A DNA stretch of 64,000 bases from Acetobacter garciniae (GCF_017377735.1 NZ_JAFVMH010000001.1:620001-684000), one strand, 5' to 3'; counted from the first letter of the stretch, positions 28,106-38,008 are shown. The notes: generated by a model not told the origin, from the letters alone. A program made the numbers and translations.

Positions 28106-29575
28106 GTGGCTGGCCTTGATCCCCAAGATTGGGAAGACCTGCGCGCCCAGGGCCACAGGATGCTTGACGCAATGATCGACAACATTCGCGACGTGGCGGC
28201 GGGGCCGGTCTGGCAGCCCATGCCACCCGCGTTGCGCGCGGGCTTTGCCACCGCCCCCCTGCCGGTGGAAGGGCGGGATCTGGGCGAATTGCATGCCCGC
28301 TTTGTGGAGGCCGTGCAGCCTTATTCCGTGGGCAACAGGCATCCGCGTTTCATGGGGTGGGTGCATGGCGGCGGCACGGCCCAGGGCATGCTGGCGGATA
28401 TGCTGGCAGCGGGGCTTAATGCGAATCTGGGCGGGCGCAACCATGCGCCGGTCGATGTCGAACGCATGGTCATTCGCTGGGCGGCGGAAATGTTCGGCTT
28501 CCCAGATACGACGACGGGGCTGCTGGTGACAGGTTCGTCCATGGCCAATTTCATCGCCATTCTCACGGCCAGCCGCGCCGTGGCGGGTGGTGCCGCATTA
28601 CGCCAGGCCGGTGTGGGTGGGCGCAGGCTGGTGGGTTACGCCGCCCGGACCGCCCATGGCTGCGTGGCGCGGGCTTTCGATATGGCGGGGCTGGGCATGC
28701 AGGCCCTGCGGCGCGTGCCCACCGGCCGCGACCACCGCATGGACCTTGCCGCCCTGGGCCACATGCTGGCGGAGGACCGTGCAGCCGGGTTCGAGCCCTT
28801 CATGGTGATCGGCACCGCCGGCACGGTGGATACCGGCAGCGTGGACCCGTTAAACGAGCTTGCCGATCTGGCCCAAGCCGAAAAGCTCTGGTTCCATGTC
28901 GATGGCGCATTCGGTGCCCTGGCCCGCCTGTCCGCCCAGCACGCGCCTTTGGTGCAGGGAATGGAGCGGGCCGACAGCCTGGCCTTCGATTTTCATAAAT
29001 GGGCGCAGGTGCCCTATGACGCGGGCTGCGTGCTGGTGCGCGATCCGGGAGCCCAGGCCGCCGCCTTCGCGCAGGCGCTGGATTACCTGGCGCGCGAGGA
29101 CAGGGGCCTTGCGGCTCACGCCCCGTGGTTCTGCGACCTTGGCCCGGACCTGTCCCGTGGGTTCAGGGCACTCAAGGTGTGGTTCGCGCTCGAAGGCTTC
29201 GGCACCCACCGGCTGGGTGAGGTCGTCGCCCGTTCCTGTGCGGTGGCCCGGCATCTGGCCGCACGTGTCAGCCGCACGCCCTGCCTGGAACTGCTGGCCC
29301 CCGTTACGCTGAATATTGTCTGTTTTCGCCTGGTCGTGGCCGATGGGCAGGATCTGGACCGGCTGAACGCCGAACTGGTGAAGGATCTGCATGAAAGCGG
29401 CATTGCCGCACCCTCGACCACGCGCATCAACGGGCAGCTTGCAATCCGTGCGGCCATGGTAAACCACCGCACGACCGAGCAGGATGCCGACATCATGCTC
29501 GATGCCCTGCTGGACTTGGCTCAACTCCGGCTGGGTGTTGCACCCCAGGCGTGTTCCCCCACCCCCGTGGGCTAA
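28106..29575 (+). CDS. PLP-dependent group II amino acid decarboxylase family protein
   Basis: A 489-residue fold-type I PLP enzyme of the aromatic-L-amino-acid decarboxylase/glutamate decarboxylase family. NRHPRFMGWVHGG, LVTGSSMANFIA, VIGTAGTVDTGSVDPL, HVDGAFGALA and the Schiff-base lysine in FDFHKWAQ (Lys298) are visible. The substrate cannot be told from motifs, and some relatives act as aldehyde synthases or transaminases. The start is GTG with GGAAGGAA upstream. Close spacing to the SBF-like transporter suggests co-expression. It is convergent with cobT. Confidence 0.85.
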   Translation: MAGLDPQDWEDLRAQGHRMLDAMIDNIRDVAAGPVWQPMPPALRAGFATAPLPVEGRDLGELHARFVEAVQPYSVGNRHPRFMGWVHGGGTAQGMLADMLAAGLNANLGGRNHAPVDVERMVIRWAAEMFGFPDTTTGLLVTGSSMANFIAILTASRAVAGGAALRQAGVGGRRLVGYAARTAHGCVARAFDMAGLGMQALRRVPTGRDHRMDLAALGHMLAEDRAAGFEPFMVIGTAGTVDTGSVDPLNELADLAQAEKLWFHVDGAFGALARLSAQHAPLVQGMERADSLAFDFHKWAQVPYDAGCVLVRDPGAQAAAFAQALDYLAREDRGLAAHAPWFCDLGPDLSRGFRALKVWFALEGFGTHRLGEVVARSCAVARHLAARVSRTPCLELLAPVTLNIVCFRLVVADGQDLDRLNAELVKDLHESGIAAPSTTRINGQLAIRAAMVNHRTTEQDADIMLDALLDLAQLRLGVAPQACSPTPVG

Positions 29576-29719
29576 AACCGCCGGGGAAGGGGGCTGAGCG
29601 GTACTATCCGGCCCCGGTCAGCCAGATGGCCAACACACCGCCCGCATATATGTCGCAGCGTTATGGTGCGCCCGTCATGCAGGGTGCGACCTGCAAAGAT
29701 GCTCCTTGAGCCCGTTCCT

Positions 29720-31648
29720 TCAGCGGGGGGTGCGGCGGCCCCTGTGCAGGCCGCGTTTTTCCGCGAACAGGGCGGAGAGCGATTGCAGCATGGTGCCGCC
29801 CAGTTCTTCCGCATCCGTAATGGTGACCGCACGCTGGTAATAGCGGGTGACATCGTGCCCGATCCCGATTGCCGTCAGTTCCACCGCACTGCGGTTTTCG
29901 ATCATGTGAATGACCTCGCGCAGGTGGTCTTCCAGGTAGGAGGCGGGGTTGACCGAAAGCGTGCTGTCATCCACCGGTGCGCCGTCTGAAATCACCATCA
30001 GGATCTTGCGCGATTCCGGCCGGGCCTTCAGCCGCTGCCACGCCCAGAGCAGGGCTTCCCCGTCGATGTTTTCCTTCAAAAGCCCTTCACGCAGCATCAG
30101 GCCCATATTGGCGCGCGCCCGCCGCCAGGGCGTATCCGCCGCCTTGTAGATGATATGGCGCAGATCGTTCAGCCGCCCGGGGTTGGGGGGCTTGTGGTTC
30201 TGCAACCACATCTCGCGGCTTTGCCCGCCTTTCCAGGCCCGGGTGGTAAAGCCCAGGATTTCCACCTTCACGCCGCAGCGCTCCAGCGTGCGGGCCAGGA
30301 TATCCCCGCAGGCGGCCGCGACCGAAATGGGCCGCCCCCGCATGGAGCCGGAATTGTCGACCAGCAAGGTCACGACCGTATCGCGGAATTCCGTATCGCG
30401 TTCGCGCTTGTAGGACAGCGAAAGCCCCGGATTGGCCACGATACGCGACAGCCTGCCCGCATCCAGGATGCCCTCTTCCAGATCGAAGGACCACGAACGG
30501 GTCTGCTGGGCCATCAGCCGGCGTTGCAGCCGGTTGGCCAGGCGCGAGACAATGCCGTGCAGGGTCGCCAGTTGCAGGTCTAGCTGATGGCGCAGGCGGT
30601 TGAGTTCTTCCGGGTCGCACAGTTCCTCGGCGGGAATTTCCTCATCGAAACGGGTCGTATAGGGGTGGTAGCCCTTGCCGGTCTCACCGGGTTCGATCTC
30701 CGAACGGCCACCCGGTCCCGCGGCATCGCCCGTGCCTTCTGCCGATCCGGATTCCTGCTCTTCCTCGGCGATGTCGTCGGAGCTTTCGCCCCCGCCGGCC
30801 AGCAGTTGCGGCTGGGTGACGGCATCCGACAGGTCGGGTTCCTGCGCGGTGGTCTCGTCCTGTTCGTCGGGTGGGGGCTGGTTCGCGTCGTCATCGGGCG
30901 AATCGGTCGTGTCCGTGCCGGACTCGTCCTGCGTTTCCTCATCCTCGGAAACCGCTTCTTCCTCCGTCAGGGAACAGGCGGCCAGCAGCTTGCGTGTCGC
31001 GCGCGAATAGGCGCGCTGGCTGTCCTGGTCGTGGGCCAGTGCGTCCAGCGCGTCCAGCGCCTGCGGGGGCAGGGTGGCCTTCCACTGGCTGACGATCGCG
31101 CGGGCGGCCTCGGGCATGGGCTCGCCCGTCAGTTTCTCACGCGCGAGAAGTTCAAGCCCCACCACGGGCGAAAGCTGGCTGGGGTCGGTCATGCGTTCCA
31201 GGCCGTAGGCATGCACCTCCCGTTCCAGGCGGTGGCGCAGGTTTGCCGCCACGCCTTTCATGTGGCGTGCGCCCACGGCTTCTATGCGGGCCTGTTCCAG
31301 CGCGTCATATACCTCACGCGCGAGCGTATCGGCGGGTTGGCGGGCGGCATGCAGCGCGAAGTCGTGGTGTTTCAGGCGCAAGGCCTGGGCATCGGCCGTG
31401 CCACGCAGGCGCTGCTTTTCAGCCTCGTCCAGGGCCATGGACGGGTTGGGCAGGCGGATTTTCTCGCCCAGGCTCAAGGGCGCAAGCGGCATGTTCCCGC
31501 TATGGAAGGACAAATCCGCCTCACGCTGGCCGCCCATGGCCCGCAGCGTGGCGGCCGTGGCCTGTTTAAAGGCGTCGGCCTGCTTTTCGGCCGCTTCGCG
31601 CGTCAGGCGGGAGGATGGGCCTGCCGGCCCCTTTGTGTGCTCGGCCAT
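29720..31648 (-). CDS. cobT: Cobaltochelatase subunit CobT
   Basis: A 642-residue subunit of the aerobic cobaltochelatase that, with CobS, powers cobalt insertion into hydrogenobyrinic acid a,c-diamide by CobN. An N-terminal helical domain is followed by a strongly acidic linker (about residues 225-330, runs of Glu/Asp/Ser/Thr). A von Willebrand A domain then starts near residue 420 with the MIDAS motif DNSGSM and a later SDGAP. Its length is close to known CobT (about 630). The gene lies 27 bases after cobS on the same strand. No cobN is in the window. Confidence 0.95.
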   Translation of the reverse strand: MAEHTKGPAGPSSRLTREAAEKQADAFKQATAATLRAMGGQREADLSFHSGNMPLAPLSLGEKIRLPNPSMALDEAEKQRLRGTADAQALRLKHHDFALHAARQPADTLAREVYDALEQARIEAVGARHMKGVAANLRHRLEREVHAYGLERMTDPSQLSPVVGLELLAREKLTGEPMPEAARAIVSQWKATLPPQALDALDALAHDQDSQRAYSRATRKLLAACSLTEEEAVSEDEETQDESGTDTTDSPDDDANQPPPDEQDETTAQEPDLSDAVTQPQLLAGGGESSDDIAEEEQESGSAEGTGDAAGPGGRSEIEPGETGKGYHPYTTRFDEEIPAEELCDPEELNRLRHQLDLQLATLHGIVSRLANRLQRRLMAQQTRSWSFDLEEGILDAGRLSRIVANPGLSLSYKRERDTEFRDTVVTLLVDNSGSMRGRPISVAAACGDILARTLERCGVKVEILGFTTRAWKGGQSREMWLQNHKPPNPGRLNDLRHIIYKAADTPWRRARANMGLMLREGLLKENIDGEALLWAWQRLKARPESRKILMVISDGAPVDDSTLSVNPASYLEDHLREVIHMIENRSAVELTAIGIGHDVTRYYQRAVTITDAEELGGTMLQSLSALFAEKRGLHRGRRTPR

Positions 31649-31675
31649 GGGGTCTGTGCTTTATCTATCTGCCCC

Positions 31676-32683
31676 TCAGCCGCCACGGCCGGGCAGGGGG
31701 CTGCTGTTGAAGCAGCGCTGGTAGTACTCGGCCACCATGCCGCGTTCGGCCTCGTCGCATTTGTTCAGGAAGGTCACGCGGAAGGCAAAGGCCATGTCCT
31801 TGAAAATGCGTTCGTTTTCCGCCCAGGCAATGACCGAGCGGGGCGACATGACAGTAGACAGGTCCCCGGCCATGAAGCCGGCGCGGGTCAGGGCCGCCAG
31901 GGCCACCATGTTGTCGATCTTCGCGCGTTCGGCCTTGTCGTCGGCCGCAATACCCAGGCGCGAGCAGACAATGCCCACCTCCTGCTGATGGGGCAGGTAG
32001 TTGAGCGATGTCACGATGTTCCAGCGGTCCATCTGCCCCTGGTTGATCTGCTGCGTGCCGTGGTACAGGCCGGTCGTATCGCCCAGCCCCACGGTGTTGG
32101 CGGTGGCGAACAGCCGGAACCACGGGTTGGGGGTGATAACGCGGTTCTGGTCCAGCAGGGTCAGCTTGCCTTCCACTTCCAGGACGCGCTGGATCACGAA
32201 CATTACGTCGGGGCGGCCGGCATCGTATTCGTCAAAAACCAGGGCACACGGGCGTTGCAGGCACCACGGCAGCAGGCCTTCCTGGAATTCGGTCACCTGC
32301 TGGCCGTCCTGGACCACGATGGCGTCCTTGCCGATCAGGTCGATGCGCGAGACATGGCTGTCCAGGTTGATGCGGATGCACGGCCAGTTCAGCCGGGCCG
32401 CGATCTGTTCGACATGCGAGGATTTGCCCGTGCCGTGAAAGCCCTGGACCATGACGCGCCGATTGAACGAAAAGCCCGCCAGGATGGCCAGCGTGGTTTC
32501 GCGGTCGAACAGATAGGCCGGATCGATTTCGGGCACATGGTCCGTGCGGATGGAAAAGGCGGGCACGGTCATGTCGGACTCGATTCCGAACACATCACGC
32601 ACCGAAACCTCCCGGTCCGGTACCGAAATGGCCGAAATGGGGGGCAGGTCACTGGTGGATGTGGAGGAAAGGATATCCGTCAT
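31676..32683 (-). CDS. cobS: Cobaltochelatase subunit CobS
   Basis: A 335-residue AAA+ ATPase that forms a ring with CobT and drives the CobN chelatase, analogous to BchI/BchD of magnesium chelatase. Walker [10 protein letters not shown] (residues 81-89), Walker [10 protein letters not shown] (Asp151-Glu152), the sensor segment LFATANTVG and [10 protein letters not shown] near the N-terminus are intact. Length matches the family. It is transcribed after the J-domain gene and immediately before cobT. Confidence 0.95.
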   Translation of the reverse strand: MTDILSSTSTSDLPPISAISVPDREVSVRDVFGIESDMTVPAFSIRTDHVPEIDPAYLFDRETTLAILAGFSFNRRVMVQGFHGTGKSSHVEQIAARLNWPCIRINLDSHVSRIDLIGKDAIVVQDGQQVTEFQEGLLPWCLQRPCALVFDEYDAGRPDVMFVIQRVLEVEGKLTLLDQNRVITPNPWFRLFATANTVGLGDTTGLYHGTQQINQGQMDRWNIVTSLNYLPHQQEVGIVCSRLGIAADDKAERAKIDNMVALAALTRAGFMAGDLSTVMSPRSVIAWAENERIFKDMAFAFRVTFLNKCDEAERGMVAEYYQRCFNSSPLPGRGG

Positions 32684-32755
32684 GATGGTCCGTCTGGTCG
32701 TATGGTGGGGCGGGAGGCTGGCCCGCTGTGCGAAGAGCGGGGCGAGGATACATGA

Positions 32756-33364
32756 TCAGCCTGTTTTTTCGAGGTTTTCCGTCAAGAGATGCGTCTTGAC
32801 GATGGTGAAGGCGACATTGATCTGCTTGAGCCGTTCTTCCGCCGCCCGGCTGCCGTTGTTGGTATCGGGGTGGTTCTTGCGGGCAAGGGCGCGGTACTGG
32901 GTCTTGGCTTCTTCGAGCGAAACCGGCCAGGGCAGGCCCAGAATGGCCAGGGGTTCGCGCAGGGCGGAAGGCGTGCGCGGGGCCGCCTGCGCACGCGCGC
33001 GTTCGGCCCGCGCCTGACGATGCTGGCCCAGAATATCCAGCGGGTCCAGGATATCGTCATCCTGGGGGGCCGCCCGGCGGGAGGAAGCGCTCTGGCCAAA
33101 GGCCCAGCTTGGCCGGTCCCAGCGCGTATCGGCCCGTAGCTGGGCTTCGATCTGTGCTGTGGACATGCCTTTATAGTAGTCCCACCGTGCATTATAGTCG
33201 CGCACATGCTCCAGGCAGAACCAGTAGTACTGGTTCAGCGCATCGCGCGAACGCGGCGCGCGATACCCTGCCGGGCTTGCGCAGTCCGGCATGTCGCAGC
33301 AGCACTGCGGCGCGTTGGGGTCGGGGTCAAACGCGCGGGGACGGGTGTTCCTTCGCTTCATCAT
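32756..33364 (-). CDS. J-domain protein with Cys-rich N-terminus
   Basis: A 202-residue protein. The C-terminal 65 residues form a J domain with the essential His-Pro-Asp at 165-167 (ARKNHPDTN), so it should stimulate an Hsp70 (DnaK). The N-terminal half carries a cysteine cluster (CCC at 21-23, Cys28, Cys50) and aromatic residues (YYWFCLEHVRDYN), possibly a metal or client-binding region. It lies directly upstream of cobS, a neighbourhood often seen in Alphaproteobacteria. A chaperone role for cobaltochelatase is only inference. It is divergent from bolA. Confidence 0.85.
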   Translation of the reverse strand: MMKRRNTRPRAFDPDPNAPQCCCDMPDCASPAGYRAPRSRDALNQYYWFCLEHVRDYNARWDYYKGMSTAQIEAQLRADTRWDRPSWAFGQSASSRRAAPQDDDILDPLDILGQHRQARAERARAQAAPRTPSALREPLAILGLPWPVSLEEAKTQYRALARKNHPDTNNGSRAAEERLKQINVAFTIVKTHLLTENLEKTG

Positions 33365-33415
33365 TCAATGTTATTTGCGTCGCAAACGTGTCGGTCGCAA
33401 GGGGTTAACGTGCAT

Positions 33416-33754
33416 ATGACCAGTCTTTCAGAATCTGCCGCCGCCGCCACCCAGGGCCCGGAGCGCGCTTTGCGGGTGCGCCGCACGCTGGAGGCCCGGT
33501 TCAAGCCGCTGCGTCTGGACATACAGGACGAAAGCAGCCGTCATGCCCACCATGTGGCCATGACGCGCGGCCCCGAGGCCGGTGCCACGGAGACGCATTT
33601 CCGTGTTTATATGGTTTCGGATGCTTTTGCAGGCGTAAACCGCGTGACTCGGTCACGCATGGTGCACGATATTCTAGCAGATGAGTTCGCCAGCGGCCTG
33701 CATGCCCTGGCCCTGACCCTGCGCACCCCGGATGAGGAAGGACACGGCGCGTGA
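33416..33754 (+). CDS. bolA: BolA family protein
   Basis: A 112-residue BolA/IbaG-type protein. The class II KH-like fold is seen in RVRRTLEARFKPLRLDIQDES, the invariant-region His in SSRHAHHVA, then THFRVYMVSDAF and SRMVHDIL. BolA proteins bind [2Fe-2S] clusters with monothiol glutaredoxins and affect cell shape and stress responses. The ATG at 33416 has AAGGGG about 12 bases upstream. A GTG two codons earlier is in frame. Its stop overlaps the following GTG start. Confidence 0.88.
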   Translation: MTSLSESAAAATQGPERALRVRRTLEARFKPLRLDIQDESSRHAHHVAMTRGPEAGATETHFRVYMVSDAFAGVNRVTRSRMVHDILADEFASGLHALALTLRTPDEEGHGA

Positions 33755-34335
33755 ATACCCACCCCCTGACGCGCCGCAGGCTTATGGCGCTGATGCCCGC
33801 AGCACTGGCCCCCCTGGCGCTGGCCGCGTGCGCTACGTCCCAGGGGGGCGCGCCGGGCCCCGGGGTGGCGCCCCAGGTCGCCCGGGTCGAGGCCTATCTG
33901 CGCCATGTCAACCTGGCGGAGGAGCCCTTTACCCAGGTCTGGCCTGACGGGGCGCATGGTGGCGGGGTGCTGACCTATCGCCCCGGCGCGCTGGACATGC
34001 AGTACACGGCCCCGCATGCCATGGAACTGCGGGCCAGCGGGCACCATGCCGTTTTCACGGATAGCCAGTCCGGCTCGGAAACCCGGATCGGCCTGGCGCA
34101 TAACCCGCTTGGCCTCCTGCTTGACGACCCGGTGCGCCTGTCAGGCCCCGTTACGGTCACGGATCTGCACCAGGGTGGCGGGTTCCTCCAGCTTTCGCTC
34201 ACGCGAACGGATAACCCGTCCCAGGGGCTGGTGACCTTGCGCTTTCGCGATTCCGGCACCAGCCTGACCTTGTACGAGGTTCATATTGTCGATGAACGCC
34301 GACAGGTCACGCTGATCACGCTCACCCCTGTGTAA
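33751..34335 (+). CDS. LolA-like outer-membrane lipoprotein-carrier family lipoprotein
   Basis: A 194-residue exported protein. MNTHPLTRRRLMALMPAAL leads to a lipobox LAAC (Cys near residue 27), so it is probably itself a lipoprotein, unlike classical soluble LolA. The mature part follows the LolA pattern: VARVEAYLRHVN, FTQVWPDGAHGGG, LTYRPGALDMQYTAP, and later VTLRFRDSG with DERRQVTLITLTPV. It may move or bind lipids or lipoproteins in the periplasm. The start is GTG within the bolA stop (GTGA). It converges on lipB with a 14-base overlap of coding ends. Confidence 0.75.
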   Translation: MNTHPLTRRRLMALMPAALAPLALAACATSQGGAPGPGVAPQVARVEAYLRHVNLAEEPFTQVWPDGAHGGGVLTYRPGALDMQYTAPHAMELRASGHHAVFTDSQSGSETRIGLAHNPLGLLLDDPVRLSGPVTVTDLHQGGGFLQLSLTRTDNPSQGLVTLRFRDSGTSLTLYEVHIVDERRQVTLITLTPV

Positions 34336-35032
34336 GGGCGGCCTCGCTCAGTTCGACCTCCCGCAGGGGGGAAGGCACGCTGCCGAAAACCTTTTCCCAC
34401 GCTGTCATCAGGGCTGCGTCCAGTTCCTCCAGCGTGGTGGTCAGCCCCAGCTTGCGAAAGCTGGTCACACCAAAGTCGCGGATGCCGCAGGGCACGATCC
34501 CGTCGAAATCCGCCATATCGGGGCAGAGGTTGATGGCAACACCATGCCAACTGACCCAGCGCGACACCCGCACCCCTATGGCCGCGATCTTTTCCTCCCG
34601 CCCGGTCGCGGGGTCCGTGACCCATACGCCCACGCGGCCCTCGCGCACCTCCCCCTTCAGGCCGAAATGCGCCAGCGCCGTAATCACCCAGCTTTCCAGG
34701 GCGTGGACGTAGGCGCGCAGGTCGCGCGGGGGTACCTGCGCGTGCGCGCGGGCAAGGTCGAGCATGACATAGGCGGTCCGCTGGCCCGGGCCGTGATAGG
34801 TCCACTGCCCGCCGCGCCCGGCATGGTAGGTGGGGTAGTGATGGGGGTTGAACAGGTCCTCGGGCTTTGCGGATGTGCCGGAGGTGAACAGGGGCGGGTG
34901 TTCAAGCAACCAGACCCGCTCGGCCGCGTTGTCGCTGCGGATATCGCGGGAAATCCGTTCCATGCGGTCCAGGGCAAGCGGGTAGGGAGCCTGGTTTTTG
35001 CTGATTTCCCATAAAATTTGTTCTTTGGTCAT
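34322..35032 (-). CDS. lipB: Lipoyl(octanoyl) transferase
   Basis: A 236-residue acyltransferase that moves octanoyl from ACP to lipoyl domains, the first step of endogenous lipoate attachment. RGGQWTYHGPGQRTAYVMLDL is the signature. The catalytic lysine is in REEKIAAIGVRV (Lys148) and the acyl-thioester cysteine in IVPCGIRDFGVTS (Cys182). Length fits the family. lipA, the sulfur-inserting partner, is not in the window. Confidence 0.95.
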   Translation of the reverse strand: MTKEQILWEISKNQAPYPLALDRMERISRDIRSDNAAERVWLLEHPPLFTSGTSAKPEDLFNPHHYPTYHAGRGGQWTYHGPGQRTAYVMLDLARAHAQVPPRDLRAYVHALESWVITALAHFGLKGEVREGRVGVWVTDPATGREEKIAAIGVRVSRWVSWHGVAINLCPDMADFDGIVPCGIRDFGVTSFRKLGLTTTLEELDAALMTAWEKVFGSVPSPLREVELSEAALTQG

Positions 35033-35104
35033 TGCCGCCTGTTTATGGTTCGGTTATACGCATCTCACCTCACGGTATCGCCTTTTCGGTGCCGGTTGTC
35101 ACGT

Positions 35105-35190
35105 GCGGTCGTGGCGGAATGGTAGACGCGCAAGCTTGAGGTGCTTGTGGGGGAAACCCCGTGGAAGTTCGAGTCTTCTCGACCGCACCA
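35105..35190 (+). tRNA. tRNA-Leu (anticodon GAG)
   Basis: The acceptor GCGGTCG pairs with CGACCGC and is followed by discriminator A and an encoded CCA. The anticodon arm CAAGC-TTGAGGT-GCTTG gives anticodon GAG, reading CUC/CUU leucine codons. A long variable arm (TGTGGGGGAAACCCCGTG region) and the T loop TTCGAGT confirm a class II tRNA-Leu. Confidence 0.95.
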
Positions 35191-35522
35191 ATTTTTCCAA
35201 AAGTCATTCTAAATGCGTGAACAAGCGGGTGCAGCCCCCTTTGGGGCACGCACGCGCATGTCCATCATGCGTGCATGGCGGGGTTTTGTCCGCTTTTGGT
35301 CCCGGCTTGGTCATAATCACGCCGTTCTTTTCCGGTTTTTGGAAAAGGTCGGCTACTTCGCTATATGTCGATAAAGCAGGCCTGCCGGGGGAAAAGGCCT
35401 TCGCGTCGTGACGTCTGGCGCGGCCTGCCATGATTAAGTATCGTCAATCGTATTGCGCGGGTTCGGCCGTGCGGGCCGGTTGAGACGGTCGATGTTCAAC
35501 TATATTTTAAGGTGTTGCATTC
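35191..35522. other. Intergenic region between tRNA-Leu and galU
   Basis: These 332 bases hold no credible gene. The stretch is less GC-rich than its neighbours and contains several inverted repeats. CTTTTCC/GGAAAAG lies at 35327-35333 and 35341-35347 around a T-rich loop, and there is a GC-rich palindrome GCAGGCCTGC near 35375. A good promoter for galU lies at the downstream end. No attachment-site repeat of the tRNA 3' end was seen. Confidence 0.6.
35480..35508 (+). promoter_or_regulatory. galU promoter
   Basis: TTGAGA at 35480-35485, a 17-base spacer, and TATTTT at 35503-35508. Transcription would start near 35515, only about 8 bases before the assigned GTG start. Either the leader is extremely short or the overlapping TATATT at 35501-35506 sets a slightly earlier start. 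Confidence 0.5.
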
Positions 35523-36407
35523 GTGTCTAAACCCAAGCGTTTACGTAAAGCAGTTCTGCCGGTTGCAGGTCTGGGAACCCGGTTCCTCCCGGCGACAAAA
35601 GCCATGCCCAAGGAAATGCTGCCGGTCGTTGACAAGCCGCTCATTCAATATGCCATCGACGAGGCGCGCGCCGCCGGGATCGAGGAATTCTGCCTGATCA
35701 CGGGCCGTGGCAAGGACTCGCTGATCGATTATTTCGATATCGCCTACGAACTTCAAAGCACGCTGAAGGAACGCAACAAGATCGACTGCCTGGAAGCGCT
35801 TGCTCCCAGCTCGATCGAGGCCGGATCGCTGATCGCGGTGCGCCAGCAGGAACCGCTGGGCCTGGGCCATGCGATCTGGTGCGCGCGTTCCTTTATTGGC
35901 GACGATCCGTTCGCCATTCTCCTGCCGGACGATATCGTCCAGTCCAAGTCGGGCTGCCTCAAGCAGCTTGCCGACGCCTATTACGAGACCGGCGGCAGCG
36001 TGGTCGCGGTGACGGAAGTGCCGCGCGACCATACCAACCGCTACGGTATTCTCGATATCGGCAAGGATGACGGTCGCCTGGTCGAGGTCAAGGGCCTTGT
36101 GGAAAAGCCGCAGCCTGAAAACGCGCCGTCCAACCTGTCCATTATCGGGCGCTATATTCTTACACCCCATGTCATGAAGCATCTGGCCAAGCTGGAAAAA
36201 GGTGCGGGGGGTGAGGTGCAGTTGACCGACGCCATGGCCAAGACCATCGGTGAAGCGCCTTTCCATGGCCTGCGCTACGAAGGTACGCGCCACGATTGCG
36301 GCAACAAGCTCGGCTTTTTGGAAGCGCAGATCGCCTTCGCCCTGGAACGTCCCGAACTGGCCGATGGCGTGCGGGAATTCCTCAAGCGTTATGCGGAAGA
36401 AGTCTGA
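35523..36407 (+). CDS. galU: UTP-glucose-1-phosphate uridylyltransferase
   Basis: A 294-residue nucleotidyltransferase making UDP-glucose, the donor for exopolysaccharide and cellulose-type polymers and for envelope glycans. [24 protein letters not shown] is the nucleotide-binding signature. [22 protein letters not shown] and VKGLVEKP follow. GTG is the start, giving [15 protein letters not shown]. Its stop shares one base with the next start (TGATG), tying it to the phosphohexomutase that supplies glucose-1-phosphate. Confidence 0.94.
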   Translation: MSKPKRLRKAVLPVAGLGTRFLPATKAMPKEMLPVVDKPLIQYAIDEARAAGIEEFCLITGRGKDSLIDYFDIAYELQSTLKERNKIDCLEALAPSSIEAGSLIAVRQQEPLGLGHAIWCARSFIGDDPFAILLPDDIVQSKSGCLKQLADAYYETGGSVVAVTEVPRDHTNRYGILDIGKDDGRLVEVKGLVEKPQPENAPSNLSIIGRYILTPHVMKHLAKLEKGAGGEVQLTDAMAKTIGEAPFHGLRYEGTRHDCGNKLGFLEAQIAFALERPELADGVREFLKRYAEEV

Positions 36408-37816
36408 TGTCCTTCACCCATACCTTCGACCCGACAAGCCTGCGCGAATATGATATTCGCGGGATTGTCGGCAAGACGCTCAATGCGGAAGATGCCTTCG
36501 CCATCGGGCGGACATTCGGCAGCATGGTGCGGCGCAACGGCGGCAAGACGGTCGTTGTCGGCTATGACGGGCGCCTGTCCTCCCCCACGCTGGAACAGGC
36601 CCTGGTCGAAGGCTTGAGCGCATGCGGGCTGGAGGTCACGCGCGTCGGGCGCGGGCCCACGCCCATGCTGTATTACGCGTCGGCCACGCTCAAGGCGGAT
36701 GGCGCCATCATGGTCACGGGCAGCCATAATCCGCCCGACTATAACGGCTTCAAGATGATGATGGCGGGCAAGCCTTTCTACGGCGCGCAAATTCGCGCGC
36801 TGGGCGAGCACGCGCAAAAAGGCGATGTCGTGCCTGCCGAAAAAGGCAGCGTGCGTAATATCGACCTGCGCGACGAGTACGTCCGCCGGCTGGTGACGGA
36901 TTATGACGGGGGCGATCGCAAGCTCAAGATCGTCTGGGACAACGGGAACAGCTCGGCCGGTGAAATCCTGGAAAAGCTCGTCGCCGTCCTGCCGGGCGAG
37001 CATATCGTGCTCAACGCGACCATCGATGGCACATTCCCCGCCCATCACCCGGACCCCACGGTGGCCAAGAACCTTGAGCAACTGATTTCCGCGGTGCGGG
37101 ATAACAAGGCCGATCTCGGCATTGCCTTCGATGGGGATGCCGATCGGATCGGCCTGGTGGACGACAAGGGTGAAATCCTGTGGGGTGACCAGACGCTGAT
37201 CATGCTCGCCCGCGATGTGCTGAAAACCCACCCGGGTGCGACCATCATCGCCGATGTCAAGGCAAGCCAGGTCCTGTTCGATGAAGTCGCGCGCGCCGGC
37301 GGCAAGCCGCTGATGTGGCGCACGGGGCATTCGCTCATCAAGTCCAAGATGGCGGAAACGGGGTCGCCCCTGGCGGGCGAAATGTCGGGCCATATCTTCT
37401 TTGCCGATAAATGGTACGGCTTTGATGACGCGCTTTATGCCGGTGTGCGCGCCCTGGGCATTATCGCGCGGATGGGCAAGCCGCTTTCCGCTTTCCGCGA
37501 AGCGTTGCCGGGCACCATTTCCACCCCGGAAGTGCGCTTTGACTGTGACGATCATCGCAAGTTCAAGGTGATCGAGGACGTGGCGGAACGACTGCGCAAA
37601 GCCGGGGCCGATGTTTCGGAAATCGACGGTGTGCGCGTGAACACCCCCGATGGCTGGTGGTTGCTGCGTGCATCCAACACGCAGGCCGTGCTGGTGGCCC
37701 GTGCCGAAGGGCGCGACGCCGCAGGGCTGGAGCGCTTGAAGGACGCTATTGTCAGCCAGCTTGAACAATCAGGCCTGGAACGGCCGGATTTCTCGGGCAA
37801 CAACGCGGGACATTAA
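36407..37816 (+). CDS. Phosphomannomutase/phosphoglucomutase
   Basis: A 469-residue alpha-D-phosphohexomutase of the AlgC/PMM-PGM type. The N-terminal [16 protein letters not shown] is typical of this branch. The phosphoserine loop is [12 protein letters not shown], the metal-binding loop [11 protein letters not shown], and the sugar-specificity loop GEMSGHIFF. The phosphate-binding domain ends [15 protein letters not shown]. It should interconvert glucose-6-P/glucose-1-P and mannose-6-P/mannose-1-P, feeding GalU and GDP-mannose. Coupling with galU supports a role in exopolysaccharide precursor supply. The name celB or algC could apply but is not assigned. Confidence 0.9.
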   Translation: MSFTHTFDPTSLREYDIRGIVGKTLNAEDAFAIGRTFGSMVRRNGGKTVVVGYDGRLSSPTLEQALVEGLSACGLEVTRVGRGPTPMLYYASATLKADGAIMVTGSHNPPDYNGFKMMMAGKPFYGAQIRALGEHAQKGDVVPAEKGSVRNIDLRDEYVRRLVTDYDGGDRKLKIVWDNGNSSAGEILEKLVAVLPGEHIVLNATIDGTFPAHHPDPTVAKNLEQLISAVRDNKADLGIAFDGDADRIGLVDDKGEILWGDQTLIMLARDVLKTHPGATIIADVKASQVLFDEVARAGGKPLMWRTGHSLIKSKMAETGSPLAGEMSGHIFFADKWYGFDDALYAGVRALGIIARMGKPLSAFREALPGTISTPEVRFDCDDHRKFKVIEDVAERLRKAGADVSEIDGVRVNTPDGWWLLRASNTQAVLVARAEGRDAAGLERLKDAIVSQLEQSGLERPDFSGNNAGH

Positions 37817-37866
37817 CCCAGCCTCGGTCGGCGGTTGCGCCCCGACAGGGGCCTGCTACTGGCCCG

Positions 37867-37920
37867 TTGCAGGCGTGATGCTCGCCTGCAAGGCGGCCTG
37901 GAAGAACCAGACCGCCTTTT
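37867..37920 (+). terminator. Tandem hairpins, the second an intrinsic terminator, after the phosphohexomutase gene
   Basis: TTGCAGGCG/CGCCTGCAA (37867-37875 and 37883-37891) is a perfect nine-base stem. It is followed immediately by AAGGCGGCCTGG/CCAGACCGCCTT (37890-37901 and 37907-37918), a 12-base stem with one mismatch and a 5-base loop, then T residues and GC. The second has the form of a Rho-independent terminator. The two stems overlap by two bases. Confidence 0.75.
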
Positions 37921-38008
37921 GCGTGTTATAATCCGCTCCACATTTCCCTGCGCTGCTCACATGGGGGGCGTGCTGGGATTTGTGTTTCAAAGCGGGACGG
38001 GTTTCTGA

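Noticed and set aside
30587-32755. Open frame of 722 codons on the plus strand opposite cobT and cobS
   Set aside because: It is antisense to two well-supported genes, has no recognisable motifs, and arises from codon bias in GC-rich DNA.
35191-35522. Attachment site or genomic island at the 3' end of tRNA-Leu
   Set aside because: There is no repeat of the tRNA 3' end, no integrase and no foreign gene content. galU follows within 332 bases.
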